Position numbers and translations under genes: made by a program. From Erythroxylum novogranatense (lineage: Eukaryota; Streptophyta; Magnoliopsida; Malpighiales; Erythroxylaceae), in contig JAIWQS010000266.1 in NCBI GenBank assembly GCA_029891385.1, positions 372,001-436,000 on the forward strand: 64,000 nt of DNA. The letters are read 5' to 3'. This document shows positions 10,927 through 23,614 of this stretch, piece by piece; the first letter of the stretch is position 1; the number at the start of each line of letters is the position of its first letter. The notes beneath the pieces were generated by a model. It saw nothing but the letters and a program-made list of their open reading frames with translations, made no database searches and was not told the DNA's origin.

Positions 10927-13900
10927 TGTTGGACCCCGTCTCCGAGGCCCAACATTCAGACCCATATAAGTATGTAAGACCCAAAACCGAACACAACTGA
11001 CCACAAGTTGAGGAACTTTTAATAGAAAATTTGGGATTGGATTTTTAATAAAAATGTTCCTCATGATCTCACGATTCTAACGCCACTGAAATCGTTCAAT
11101 TCGGATTAGAAATGAAAAAGTTATGGCAAAAATACTATCTTAAAGAAAACAGTGAAAACAGTCCCTCTACCAACTTCATGTCAAAATTTGAAAACTTTAG
11201 AGGCTGAATTACTGATCGGCTCCTTCATAAAACTTGTAGATTTATGTCTCTAGTTTCATTTAAAATAAGAATCGCCTCAATCCGAGCCCTATAGCTCTAG
11301 ATATTTAAAAATTAGTGAAGTATATTCAGAAAGAATCAGCCTACCTCCACACTTTGTTTCAAACCAACTTTATCAATTTAAAATAAATAATGATAAATCA
11401 GGTGTAGAAAGATAGAAAATTTTCTTAGGAATCCATCGCTTCGAAAATCAGCTCAATCGGAGGTCTGTGCAAAAAGTTATGGCCAAAAGAAGGGAGAGGG
11501 GTCAGTCGGCCAAAACCGACCCCCAAACGACGAGCTAGCTCGGCATGGCGGAGGGGCGAGTGACCAGCTCGTCGCTCGCCCGCATGGCCGAGCGGCAACG
11601 CTGACCAGCTGGCGAAGGCTGGTCGCTGGCCTGCCGAGCGCCTTGGCGCCAGCGTCGAGCCGAGCGACCTCTTCGGTGATCCGACCTATCGACTTCTAAC
11701 CTCAATAACTTTTGACTCGAAGCTTCAAATCAGACACGGTCAGAAGCGTTGGAAAGCTAGAAGAAAAATCTACATTTTTCAAGAAGGAATTAAGGACAAA
11801 ATCGGCCATTAAGGAAATCCAAATTTTACTCAAAGATCGATCGACTAGCTCTCCACAAACAGCTCCAGAACTTGCGACCTCCATAACTTTTGACCCAGAA
11901 CTCCAAATTTAACAAACTTAGTGTCTATGGAAAGGTAAAAGAATTATCTACAACTTTCATGAAGACCACCGACCTATATTCCAACTCTATGAGGGTCAAA
12001 AGTAGACTCAAAGCTCTACCTGACAATCTATCACTTGGACAACACCTGCATTTAAATCCAACGACTCATACCTACCAATTTAACTCATCATAAATGGCTG
12101 ATAAATCATCCTGGGAGAGTCCTACAGCTCGCCTATCACTCTCAAGGGATCTAAATGTTCCCATTCGACCTATACCAACCCAAAAATTTCAGACCTTCAA
12201 CAACACAACTCATAGCAATTTTCCAGCGAGCTCTCCTAAAGTTAAAAACCCAGCAACAACTCAAAAATAACAATACTCACACACATACTATTTCAAGGCC
12301 ATACACAGTTCGGAAATCAACATTTTCACAATATGGAAAGTACTAGAGCTCTCATTCGCAATCCAAATCATAACAAAGATTCATGCATAGCTTTGGTTAC
12401 ATATTAACATATTCACCAAGACCAAGTACAGAATACCAAAAGATGAGATGCTCCATGATCAATATGCTTACAAGCTATTCCAAAAGCTAGTTACTAACTT
12501 GATACAAAAGTTTCTAGAGTTCTTGAAGTTTTGTCCGATGCCTTGCAAGGTTCCGAGTTCAACTTGAATTTGCACCTGATGAGGGAGAATGGGGTGAGCT
12601 AACACGGCTCGATGGCTAACATGCTTATAGCCATCAAGAATGAGCCACACAACACATCATTAATAATCCAAACATTATCGTTACATAATATGCTGAAATA
12701 CTCAACTTTGTCACATAAATCACAAATTACTCAACTCATCACATAAAGCATAATATGGAATCCTCTTGCAATTGAAACACATATTATGCATCATAAACAC
12801 AAATAAATGATGAAATGCACACATTTGGCTCGAGAGTTCCATAAACACGACGGAAGCTGAAGTTTACCATAAACACGACGAGTCCAGTTTTGGATCTAAA
12901 TGGGCCACAAGCGGCTGCCGGAGAAGGCAAAAGGGGTCAACGTGCACGTGACTTTACGATAGAGGTTCTCTCGCCCAAACACAAACAAATTATGCTCACA
13001 TATTCATACGTAAAGTAGCATTTTATGCTTTTTCATTCTTTCAAATCATCAAAGTTCCATTCTTTTCTTTCAAATCATATGAATACACTTTCAATATGCT
13101 CATAATATAACAAAGGTAGCACACATAGGCATTTGCCCACTACACAACAACTATAAACATGTTACCCACCCATCGCCGAATCAAGACAAGATTGCCCTTC
13201 CTCTTTGTCTTGAGTAGGGTTTTTGAGTTCCTTCAAACAAAACACATCTCCAATCAATTTCTAAATTCATAGGAAAGGTCATAATATTCAGAAATTAAAG
13301 GAAAACTAATATTAACCTTAACCTAACCTACCCATAAGACATTTAAGCTAAAATAACCATAACCTTAGCTTAAAAGTCCCTACAATCCATAGATCTCAAC
13401 TTTCTCTTCATCTTTCCTCAATCTCTACACAAACCCTAACTCTCATCCTACACCATTCTTAAACCTAGCTTTAGCAAAGATGAAACTTACCTTTCTCACT
13501 TGATTTCTCTTCTTTTTCTCCTTCTTTCTTCTTCTCCACAAGCCTCCCACGATTTTTTTCTCTCTTCCTTTCTTCCTTGGCGAAAGTCTCTTCCTTCTTC
13601 TCTCACGTTTTCTCTTCTTCTCTTCTTTTCCTTAGTCTACTTACACTTGCTACTTTTCTCCTCTTCCTTTAATTCATTAACTCTTCTATTCTCATCTTTA
13701 AATCCCTACCTCAAAACTACATAGTTTTGATATTGGGCTCTCCTTATCCTCTTACAAGGAACTATAACTGCTCACCTCTAACTTTCATGCCCACTACACC
13801 TCACCCATTAATTTCTAATCCTCCTTCTCATTCCACTTATTCCATAAAGCCCATTCTTTCCAACATTAAATCCAAGTCTTCAATTAATTTCTAACTTCTA

Positions 13901-14040
13901 ATCCCAAGCCCAACATAAAAATATTTATATAAACACATAATTAAATCAATTAAGACAAAATTAAAATAATTTAACGAATAAATCCATAAATAAATAAATA
14001 AATAATTCAAATAAATTAAAAAAAAAATTCGGCCCCAACA
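10927..14040 (-). repeat. 3' LTR of Tekay-type element
   Basis: It begins TGTTGGACCCCGTC and ends GGCCCCAACA on the plus strand. It contains the family-specific GC-rich inverted cluster at about 11511-11660 and module cores at 11781 and 11959 (one polarity) and 11224 (opposite polarity). It is closely similar to the right LTR throughout. Confidence 0.93.
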
Positions 14041-17000
14041 ATTCTCCCCTCCTAAAAGAATTTCGTCCTCGAAATCCTTACCTGAATCCATGAAGAGGTA
14101 CGGATACTTCTCCTTCATGGCTTCCAAAGGTTCCCAAGTAGCCTCCTCGGTTGAATGATTCCTCCACAAGACCTTAACCATTTTTACAATCTTATTCCTT
14201 AACACTTTTTCCTTTGAATCTAAGATCTCCACTGGTTGCTCCCCATAAGTCAAATCCTCTCTCAACTGAACCTCTGAAGGTTGAACTATGTGTGAAGGAT
14301 CCGATCTATACCTCCTCAACATCGACACATGGAACACATTGTGAATCTTAGACAACTCCAATGGCAAATCTAACTTATAAGCCAAAGGCCCGATCCTCTC
14401 AATGATCTCGTATGGGCCTATATACCTTAAGCTAAGCTTGCCCTTCTTGCCAAACCTCAAAACACCTTTCCATGGAGAAGCTCTAAGAAACACCTTCTCA
14501 CCCATTTCAAACTCCATCTCTTTCCTATGGGCATCTGTGTAGCTCTTCATCCTATCTTGAGCTGCTTTAAGTCTCTACTTCACTAACTTCACCTTATCCA
14601 CAGTAACCTGCACTAACTCAGGTCCTACAAGCTTCCTCTCACCTTCCTCATCCCAACATAAAGGAGTCTTGCATCTCCTACCATACAAAGCCTCATAAGG
14701 TGCCATCCAATTCCTGAAAGTGATAGGAATTATTGTAAGCAAACTCAATCAAAGGTAGGTGATCATCCCACTAACCTTTGAAATCCAAAGCACAAGCTCT
14801 CAACATAGCCTCCAAAGTCCGACTGTCCTCTCCGATCGTCCATCATCGTGGATGGAAAGTCAGATCTTGAAATGCAATCTAGTCCCCAGAGCCTCCTGTA
14901 AGCTTTCCCAAAACCTGGAGGTAAACCTAGGATCCCTATCAGAAACTATCGAACTCGGAATCCCGTGAAGTCTAATTACCTCATCCACATACTTCTTAGC
15001 CAAAACATTCAAAGAATCTGTCTGTCTAATTGGCAAGAAGTGGGCTGACTTAGTCAGCCTATCCACAATCACCCAAATAGCGTCATGCTTCTTGCTAGTC
15101 CTCGGCAATCCCATCAGAAAATCCATGGTAATCTTCTCCCATTTTCATTATGGAATCGGCAAAGGATTAAGCTTGCCCGAAGGTGCTTGGTGTTCAGTTT
15201 TAACTTGCTGACACACTAAACATCTTCTAGCATACTCTGCCACATCTTTCCTCATTCCCTTCTACCAGAAATGGTCTTTCAAATCCTGATACATCTTAGA
15301 ACTCCCTGGGTGCATCGCATAAGGAGCGTTATGCGCTTCATCAAGGATCTCATCCTTCAGCTCTAACACATCTGGAACACACAATCTGTCACCCACAACC
15401 ATCAATCCATCTTCCTTTACCTCTACATCAGAGGACTTACCATCTTTTATCTCTGCTCTAAGCTTACTCAAGTACTCATCCTGCTCTGATTACATGATCT
15501 TCCCTTCAACACCGGTCTCACTCTGAAATTTGCCAAAATACGATCAGCTCAACTTGCCTCAATGTCACATCAAGTCTGCTAATTCCTTCAAAGAAGGAAG
15601 GTACTGCGTCTCCACATGTGCCATAGTGGACTTCCTACTCAATGCATCACCACAACATTAGCTTTCCCGGATGGTAGTCTATCACCAAATCATAATCTTT
15701 AATAACTCCAACCATCGCCTCGCCTCAAATTCAGCTCTTTTCGAGTCAACAAGTACTTAAGGCTCTTATGGTCCAGAATACTCTAGTAGTAACTCCATAC
15801 AAGTAGTGTCTCCAAATCTTCAAAGCAAAAATTATAGAGCCAATTCCTGTGTCATGGATAGGATAGTTCATCTCATAAGGCTTCAATTGCCTAGAAGCAT
15901 AGGCAATCACTTTCTCTCCTTGCATCAATACACATCCTAAACCCTTCCCGAAGCGCCATCAGTACAATGTATCCATCATCACCATAGGTAATGTCAAAAT
16001 CGGTGCGATAGTAAGCCTATTCTTCAATTCCTCAAAACTACTCGCATTCCTCACCCACTCAAACTTTGATTCTTTCTCGTCAATTTGGAAAGTGGAGCAG
16101 ACTATCCAAGAAAAGCCCTCCACGAACCTCCCTGTAATATCCAAATTAGTCCCAAGAAACTCCTCACCTCACCACATTCTTAGGTGCTTCCCATTTAACC
16201 ACACTTCTATCTTTGTGGATCCACATGCACTCCATGCTCAAATTACATGCCCAGAAATAACACTTTCTTAGCCAAAATTCGTGACTGTTTAACTTCGCAT
16301 ACAACTCGCTCTTTCTCAAGGTCTCCAAAGCAACCTCAAGTGATCCTCGTGCTCCTCATCACTCTTAGAATAGACCAATATGTCATCAATAAAACAATGA
16401 CAAATCGGCTAGGAAAGACTTGAAAACTCTATTCATTAAATCCATAAAGACCGCAGGAGCATTCGTTAACCCGAAAGGCATAACCAAAACTCAAAGTGGC
16501 CATACCGCGCCCTAAAAGCGAGCTTCGACACATCGGCCTCCTTAATCCTCAACTCGATGATAACCCGATCTCAAATCTATCTTGGAAAAGACTCTCGCCC
16601 CTAGAATCGATCAAACAAATCATCTATGCGCAGGAGCGGATATCATTCTTAATGGTGGCATGATTCAACTTCCTATAATCCACACACATCCGCAACGACC
16701 CATCCTTCTTCTTCACAACAAGACCGAGCTCCCTAAGGCGAAGAGCTCGGCCTAATATAGCCCTTCTCTAAAAGATCCTCCAATTGCTCCTTAAGCTCCT
16801 CAATTCCACGGAGCCATCCGGTAAGGTGGAGTCGAAATCGGCGTAGTACCTGGAAGAAGCTTAACGGAAACTCAATTTCCCTGAGGAGGTAGTCTTGGCA
16901 ATTCCTCGGAAAGACGTCCGGAATTCCCCGACTACGTGAATATCCTCCAACCTCCTCTATCTCGCCTCCGTGTCTAACACATAGGCCAACACGCTTCACA

Positions 17001-18664
17001 CCCCTTACTCATCGATCTTTCACGACATAATGAAACAATCCGAGGTGGATGGCTCTTCTATCTCCCACAAATACCACTTTTACGCCATTCTCCACTCAAT
17101 TCCACTATCTTTTGCTTGCAGCCTGTTGGCATGATACTTTCTAAAGTATCTATACCTAGGATCACATCCAATCCTCCCATCTTCAAAGGCATCAAATCCA
17201 CCACAAACTTCCTCCACTAATCTCCATCTCACGCCTCTATACACTTGATTGATAACAATAAACTAGCCGATCGGAGTACTCACCATCACGGAGTATCTAA
17301 TGGGCTCAAGACTTACCACATACAGCTTCTACCCGATGACACAAAAGAGTGGGTAGAACCGGATCAATCAAAGCAAGAACACAATCATCAAACAATTTAA
17401 TCATACCGCTACCACTTCGAGCGGTCTCGCCTCCTCTCGAAGTCAGCAAACACTCTACCGGTGCTTGCTTCTGGATCTGTCCGGAGGATAAGCTCTCTTA
17501 GGTACACTAGAGCTACCCACTTCTGTCATAGCTTTCTGTCCCATTGCCTCTGTCCTTCTGGAAGCTTGCATCTGTGACCCCTCTCTTCTGTCCGGCTTAG
17601 GACAAAATTTGGCTATGTGCCCTTTTTGCCCACAATTGAAGCACGCCCCTGAAAATCTGTGACATTCCCCTCTATGAAGGTTCCCACAATGCTCACATTT
17701 AGGAAGAGGTGGTCTCGCCCCATCTCCTCTTCTACCGCCGCCCACCGTTGAGGCTTGGTGAGACACAAGAAGTCCTCATCGGCTCAGGCCGGCCCCACCG
17801 GTGCTCTCTCCTCGATTGTACAGAAAAGTTCGGCACTTCTCTCGTGAATAAGTACCACCTCCTCCCGAATCGCTCTCTTCCTTCCTCTTCGCTAGCTACA
17901 CTCTTAATATTCTTGATGTTCTCAACCTCGAGCCGCTTCAACCAACTGCTGAAAATCGCCAAAGTTTCTGACTACCACCTCTCTCTCGATAGCTAAATGT
18001 AGGTCTGACTCAAACCTGCGGCACTTGGCGGCCTCATCAACACCACTCAAGCATACCTCAAAATCGAGTAAACCTCGCCATACTCAAGAATCATCTCCTC
18101 CGGTGAGACTCAAACTCCCTCGCGTCACTGAATGTACACTTCAGACAGATACTTCTTTCAGAACACTAGGAAGTCTCCCATGTCAACCCCATCGGTCTTG
18201 TCGACTCCAAGACTGCCTCCCACTAATGCAAGGCATCACCAAGCGATCGGCAAGATAAACCACTCTCTCATCATCCTCGACTCCATCGATCTAAGACCTC
18301 TCGCCTTCCTCAACTGTGTCTCGGCTTCCTCTGGGTCACGGTCCCGTGGAAATCCACTCTCCATACTTCCTTAGCTTGTCAAACTGTCTCCCCTCTTAGT
18401 AGGGTCAACCAAGCTCAGGGCATTTGACCCATGCTTTGAACGAATGCTTGGGTAAATGCTCGAAGAGTCTCGGTCAGAAAGGTGCACTTGCTCAGATCGA
18501 CTAAGCGATCGTTGAGTCCGAGATCGAAGGGCTCCTACTCGCCCTAGAGAAGCCTCACCATGCCACTCCCCGGCCATCGACTCATCCATGCTCTCCTCTC
18601 TTTGTGGAGAGTTAGGTGCAATAGAACCTTGTAGAACTCCTCGTGTCCTTCTACGAGGTGGCAT
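13891..18664 (-). pseudogene. gag-pol polyprotein relic, Tekay-type
   Basis: Gag begins at 18664 with a basic, serine-rich start (MPPRRRTRG) and reaches two zinc-knuckle motifs at about 17580-17700: CEHCGNLHRGEC and CFNCGQKGHIAKFC. A protease-RT linker (LDVILGIDTLE) lies near 17150. RT blocks follow: [17 protein letters not shown] near 16700 and the catalytic [11 protein letters not shown] near 16380. RNase H ([12 protein letters not shown]) is near 15920. The integrase zinc region lies at 15262-15471, its core ([13 protein letters not shown], then DRDPRF) at 14860-15126, and the C-terminal domain with chromodomain at about 14094-14550. Many frameshifts and stops separate these blocks, so the copy is dead. 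The last open frame runs past the polypurine tract about 150 bases into the LTR. Confidence 0.92.
14041..14075 (-). promoter_or_regulatory. Polypurine tract and pre-PPT motif
   Basis: Read on the minus strand, a GACGAAATTC motif leads into AGGAGGGGAGAAT immediately before the 3' LTR. Here the motif also encodes the FEDEI residues at the end of pol. Confidence 0.85.
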
Positions 18665-18770
18665 CTTACTCCTTCAATGAAAACATTTACTGATTAGCTA
18701 CATTCCTTTTTAATCTTAGTTCCTATATGTATGCATGAGATGCATGTCACTTAATGCAAACCATCAATTC
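18665..18770 (-). other. Leader between gag and the nested insertion
   Basis: These 106 bases, together with 23539-23597, form the untranslated leader between primer site and gag. They are separated by the nested insertion at 18771. No further signal is visible. Confidence 0.7.
18766..18770 (+). other. Target-site duplication AATTC, left copy
   Basis: AATTC precedes TGTAACATCC at 18771 and recurs at 23539-23543 after GATGTTACA. It supports a single integration event for 18771-23538. Confidence 0.85.
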
Positions 18771-20139
18771 TGTAACATCCCACCCCCTCCTGGAAGGGTA
18801 AAATAGGAAATTTGTTGTAGGATGGGATTGATAAGGAGTAATTAGTACTGTTCATGTATAATAGGATTGATACACAGTATCAATCGTGTACATGGAATTT
18901 CGGTTTATGCATTCATGATAATTCCCGGTAATTGGGCCTAAAGCAATTTTATTGGGATTGACGTGGTAAATGAGTTTGAAAAATTATTCTGAGTGCGCTA
19001 TTAAGCGTTTTAGATTTTAAGAGATTTTCAGAAATTTTTCTGAAATTTTCTGGAGAAAATTCCCTGACCAAGCAAAATCGCCAGAATCGGCCTAAACGTG
19101 TTTTGGGGTAGAAAAGGTGATTTTGTGATTGAAAATTATTTGAGTGCACTGTTACCTGTTTTATAATTTTAGGAATTTCAATAATTTTAAAAAAAAATAA
19201 TTCGGGAAATTCTGGAAATTTCGGAACCGGAAAAATCGCCAATCGATGAACCTACGATTTCTAGAGATAGAGTTGCTACCCAATGGCATCAGTATTATTG
19301 GGTATATTATCCTAATAACACCTCACTCCTCAGAAGACCCAACCCGATATCGTTGGTGATATCCGAGTCCGTGTCCCACGAGAGTGGCGATTACATCACG
19401 ATTTAAAATTCAAGATACACTTTTTTTATAGCCATTAACTCCACGCTCACACGGCAAATCTGATAAGTAAATAAAATCCGTATTCAATATAAACCCGCTT
19501 CAGCTTATTACGGTCATCCAAGAATAATTACAATCACCAACGCAAGAAAGCATTAATACCACAATGGCTCAGTAAAAATATAAAGCCTTGCTATACAGTG
19601 ATTGCGGAATACAATTTACTAAGACACTAATGCAGACACGAACTGATCCCGATCTCTAACCTTTACTCATCTACAGTAGACATACTCCCGTGTCGACCGG
19701 GGTATTCTTCAGGACCTGAAAAATAGATGCAAATTTTGGGTGAGTTTTGCGAACTCAGTGAGAAACCATCATCGATGGTTCACTCAAATCATGCATTACG
19801 CCCATGGCGTACAGTATAGTACAGTAATTATCAATTACCAATAAGCGATCAAGCGATCAATAACTATACCAAGAATAAAGAAACCATTCACAAGAATACA
19901 TACCATCACGAAAGAAGCATTTATGCGAATACAATGCATATGTGACTCTTTCGATTATTCATTATTGTGCCCAAGTGCTCGATCGATTGTTCGGTGGGGA
20001 CGCTGTGATTTCTCCCAACGGGCTCGAGGCTGGTCAAGACAAGATGAGAGCTCAAGCTCTTATCGATAATAATAGCAACTTGGGCACGTCCATTATCCGA
20101 TCATGCAATTATGCATGCGATGCAAGATTTAGTAAATAT

Positions 20140-20345
20140 GCGAGATTTGGCTATAAAGCCCAATGTATCAAGAATCCACAATATGGCTATAAAGCCCGGT
20201 GTATCATCAATCCACAATATGGCTATAAAGCCCAAAGTATCGGTCGATCCACAATATGGCTATAAAGCCCAAGTATCACCATCCACAATATGGCTATAAA
20301 GCCCAAAGGTATCATCGGTGTTTAGTATGATGGCTATAAAGCCCG
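20140..20345 (-). repeat. Tandem TATAAA-hairpin repeat, about 34-bp unit
   Basis: Six copies of GGCTATAAAGCCC recur with spacing of about 30-40 bases, most within CCACAATATGGCTATAAAGC. Each unit can pair GGC with GCC around TATAAA. One or two related GGGCTTTATAGCC motifs occur in other LTRs of the window (3633, 39540, 39618, 44120, 44200); here the motif is amplified. Short frames across it are repeats, not genes. Confidence 0.85.
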
Positions 20346-20929
20346 ATCTATCAAGATCGGTAAAATCATATAATACAATCCCATACATGCCAAGAGTCAT
20401 AAGTGCTCATTCAATTCACTTTTGCACGTAATTCACGTTAAGCATGTACACAACCAGAAATTTGAGAAACCAACTAGGTTACTCACCTATTACTTCCGAG
20501 CTAACGCCGGAAGTCTCGTGACGTCGGTCAATCGACGCCCAATTGGCCTCTATATAAATCGAGAAAAAGCACGAGTCACTAAATATGAAATTTGTGCTCA
20601 TGTTGATGAGATATGCATGTTCATGAATTCCGGTCCCAATTCAATATTTTCTCATAATAAAATTCTATCAAAATTAGAAATCCATAAGGCCGACGGCATG
20701 CAATTAGGACCTCTATAGTCCTCAATTAAATAAAACAAGTGTTTACATGTTCCATCAATAGGGGCTACGTCAAATTCCCATCTAAAATTCCCATTTTCTC
20801 ATAATATGAAATTAAATATTCAACTAATCCGATGCCTTTGGAATCAGGTCAATCGAAGTCGGACGGAAAGAAATTGACAAAGAACAATCGGATCAATTAA
20901 TACCAAATAAAATTCAAGAATAAATAAAA

Positions 20930-21063
20930 AGTATACCCACGCGCCTGCCTGGGCGAGGCGACGCCGTCATGAGGCGGATACACCTCGCTGTCATGAGGGC
21001 GAGGCGCCGCCTCGCGACCAGCCCCTTAATCTCGCCCTCGAGGCGAGATGTCGCCATCATGAG
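20930..21063 (-). repeat. GC-rich palindrome cluster of this LTR
   Basis: Repeats of GGCGAGGCG, CATGAGG and CGCCTCG give several overlapping inverted repeats in otherwise AT-rich DNA. The cluster occupies the same relative LTR position as clusters in other families: next to a motif like TTTCCGTCCGAC (rc at about 20860). Confidence 0.8.
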
Positions 21064-23597
21064 ACTACGAGTTTGTCTCGCCTTTGCCTTTCCCTTTCTT
21101 TCCAGATTTAAATCCAATTTCCAATTATGCTAACTTTAACACACAAATCAGAAAATACCCACTATACCTCATTGGAAAGCTTATGAAAAGCTCTACAATT
21201 CTCAAGAAGACCATAAAAATCAATTCCAACCCTAAGGGTGTCAAATAACCCATCAAACCTTCTGCCTACTCAATTTCCATCAACACAGGGCAGTACAATT
21301 ACAATTTCATAACTCACTGATTCTTCAGTAATAAATTACCACAAAAATATGGTCAATAAGTTCACAATATCCTCTACAACTTTCATGAACAATCCAAAAT
21401 CAAATTCTATTTCTAAACCAGTCAATTAATTCATTCAATGTCACTGTTCCTGAAATCCTCCAATTTGGGCAGTGACCTTATAACAAGCATAACTTCCTGT
21501 ACACAAGTCAGTAAAATCAGAACTTTATATCCCTGTGAAGATAACATCTCAAACTTCAATTTTCATGAAGCACTCATTATCCAATTCGATCTCTAACAAT
21601 TTCAAAACAGTTATGGAAGTTTCTGTTATGATCAGTCACTCATAACCTAATGCAGGATCAATTTTTGCAAAATCATAACTCCCAATTCTGACTTCTAAAA
21701 TTTACAAACCATATATCAATTTCAAGGTAATCTCTTCCTCTACATTTCTTCAGAAGCTCACTCACACCAATTCAGTTCATAAAAATTACTAAAATTGCTC
21801 CCAAACAGAAAGCTCACAAAATCAACACTCTGACTAGTTTTCATCAACATGCCCAAAACCAGTCCATAGAAAACAGTTCATATATCTTAATATACACCTA
21901 TAAAAATAGCAAGACCAGTGGCAATGGAAAGATAATTCAATATACTACAACTTCCATGAAGACCATTTTCCCTTATTCCATAGCAATTAATTCATAAAAA
22001 TCAACAAAACTCAGATGTCATGGTTGCGGTTACTGTTCACAGGCAATGGAACAGGAACTTTCCCATTCAAAAATTCATCCTTCTATCATTGAAATTCAAC
22101 AACACCTATTTCACACTAAATTGAAGCCAACATTCCAAAGTTTCAGTAACCACTAACCTTACCTCATTTTCATTTCTACACAATAAGTTATGAATAAAAC
22201 AGTAACATCAATTATAATTCCAATTTTCCAGATTTAAGGTTAACCTTAGTTCAACCACTTCCAATGCCTTTTTCACATCACTAGAAATCAAAATAAATAC
22301 AAATTAAATATCACCACAATCATACATATGTTAGGGTTAATACTGAAAAATTGGCAGCCTTAAATTCCTCAATTCAAAGACTCAAATAATTATCCCCATT
22401 CAATTCAAAATCAAACCATATCATAAATTTTAATGCATCTTCACCTAGCCTCATACCCCTTTCTTCAAATCACAATAATCATCACTTTAATGTCTACATG
22501 AACCTAATACATGCTTTAAATCCTTTTATTAACTACCCCATACTATCATGACATTTAATTCCATATGCAAATCTCATTTAAAACTCAAACCTTAAATGAA
22601 AACTTACCTAATACAAAACCTCCTTCAAGCTTCAACTTCTCTCTTTAATTCTCTTCAACCATCACAACTTCCTAATTCCTCCTCATACACGACATCATCA
22701 TGGAGGTAAGATAATAAGTTAATGACAAGTAAGAGAGCTCTTGAATTTGTGGAGGAAGGAGAAGCAAAATTGTCGATGGTGAGAAAGCCAATTGGAGAGA
22801 GCCTCGGATGAGTGTTTTCCAACAAGAAAACTCACTCTTTCTTATGTAATTCATTAGGCAACCGATAGGATCAAATGAGAGCATTTAATGAAGGGATAAG
22901 TGGCCAAATGTCATTAGTCAAAGGTGTAAAGAAAAGTCCAACTAATGATTCTTTAATCGGTCTAAATCAAAACTAACCCAATCAACTCCAATGACCCTAA
23001 TTGCGGTCCCACAATAATATACCCAATAATCTAAATTGCCATTGGGTAGCAACTCTCGCCTAGAAAATCGAACCGGTTCGCTTAATTGGCGATTTTTCCG
23101 TCCAAAATTTCGAGAATTTCCCGAATTATTTTTTGAAAATTATTGAAATTCCCTAAAATTATAAAACAGTAATGAAGGCACTCCAAATAATTTTTCAATC
23201 ACGAAAATCACCTTTTCTACCCCAAAACACGTTTAGGCTGCCATCGCGATTTTGCGGTCCGGGAATTTTCTCCGAAAAATTTCGAAAATCCTTAAAATCT
23301 AAAACGCTTAATAGCGCACTCGAATAATTTTTCAAACCCATTTACCACGCCAATCCCAATAAAATTGCTTTAGGCCCAATTACCGAGAATTATCATGAAT
23401 GCATAAACCGAAATTCCATGTACGATTGATACTGTGTATCAATCCTATTATGCATGAACAGTACTAATTACTCCTTATCAATCCCATCCTACAACAAATT
23501 TCCTATTTTACCCTTCCAGGAGGGGGTGAGATGTTACAAATTCATAATGCAAACATTTAATCATATATCACAACAAAAGCCTAGGAGTGAAACCTAA

Positions 23598-23609
23598 GCT
23601 CTGATACCA
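23598..23609 (-). other. Primer binding site of Tekay-type element
   Basis: GCTCTGATACCA on the plus strand is the reverse complement of TGGTATCAGAGC. It lies 5 bases from the right LTR and sets the minus-strand orientation. Confidence 0.95.
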
Positions 23610-23614
23610 AACAA

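Larger units (their letters stand above)
18771..23538 (-). mobile_element. LTR-derived insertion with long inverted ends
   Basis: The first about 540 bases (18771-19312) match, in reverse complement, the last about 500 bases (23040-23538). From about 19313 the rest reads as one nearly complete minus-strand LTR of 4.2 kb, from its tail (rc of GGAGTGAGGTGTT) to its head at 23538. Both outer ends are therefore U3 starts (TGTAACATC), not one U3 and one U5 end as in a normal solo LTR. AATTC flanks both. It shares modules with the LTR at 162 and holds no gene. Confidence 0.85.

Noticed and set aside
13500..13724. Ser/Leu-rich 74-codon plus-strand frame
   Set aside because: It is a CT-rich tract in the Tekay-type LTR, antisense to the element, with no sign of a signal-peptide gene context.
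20140..20345. Possible CRISPR array
   Set aside because: Regular spacing of about 34 bp, but the spacers are repeats of one another and the context is a plant LTR.
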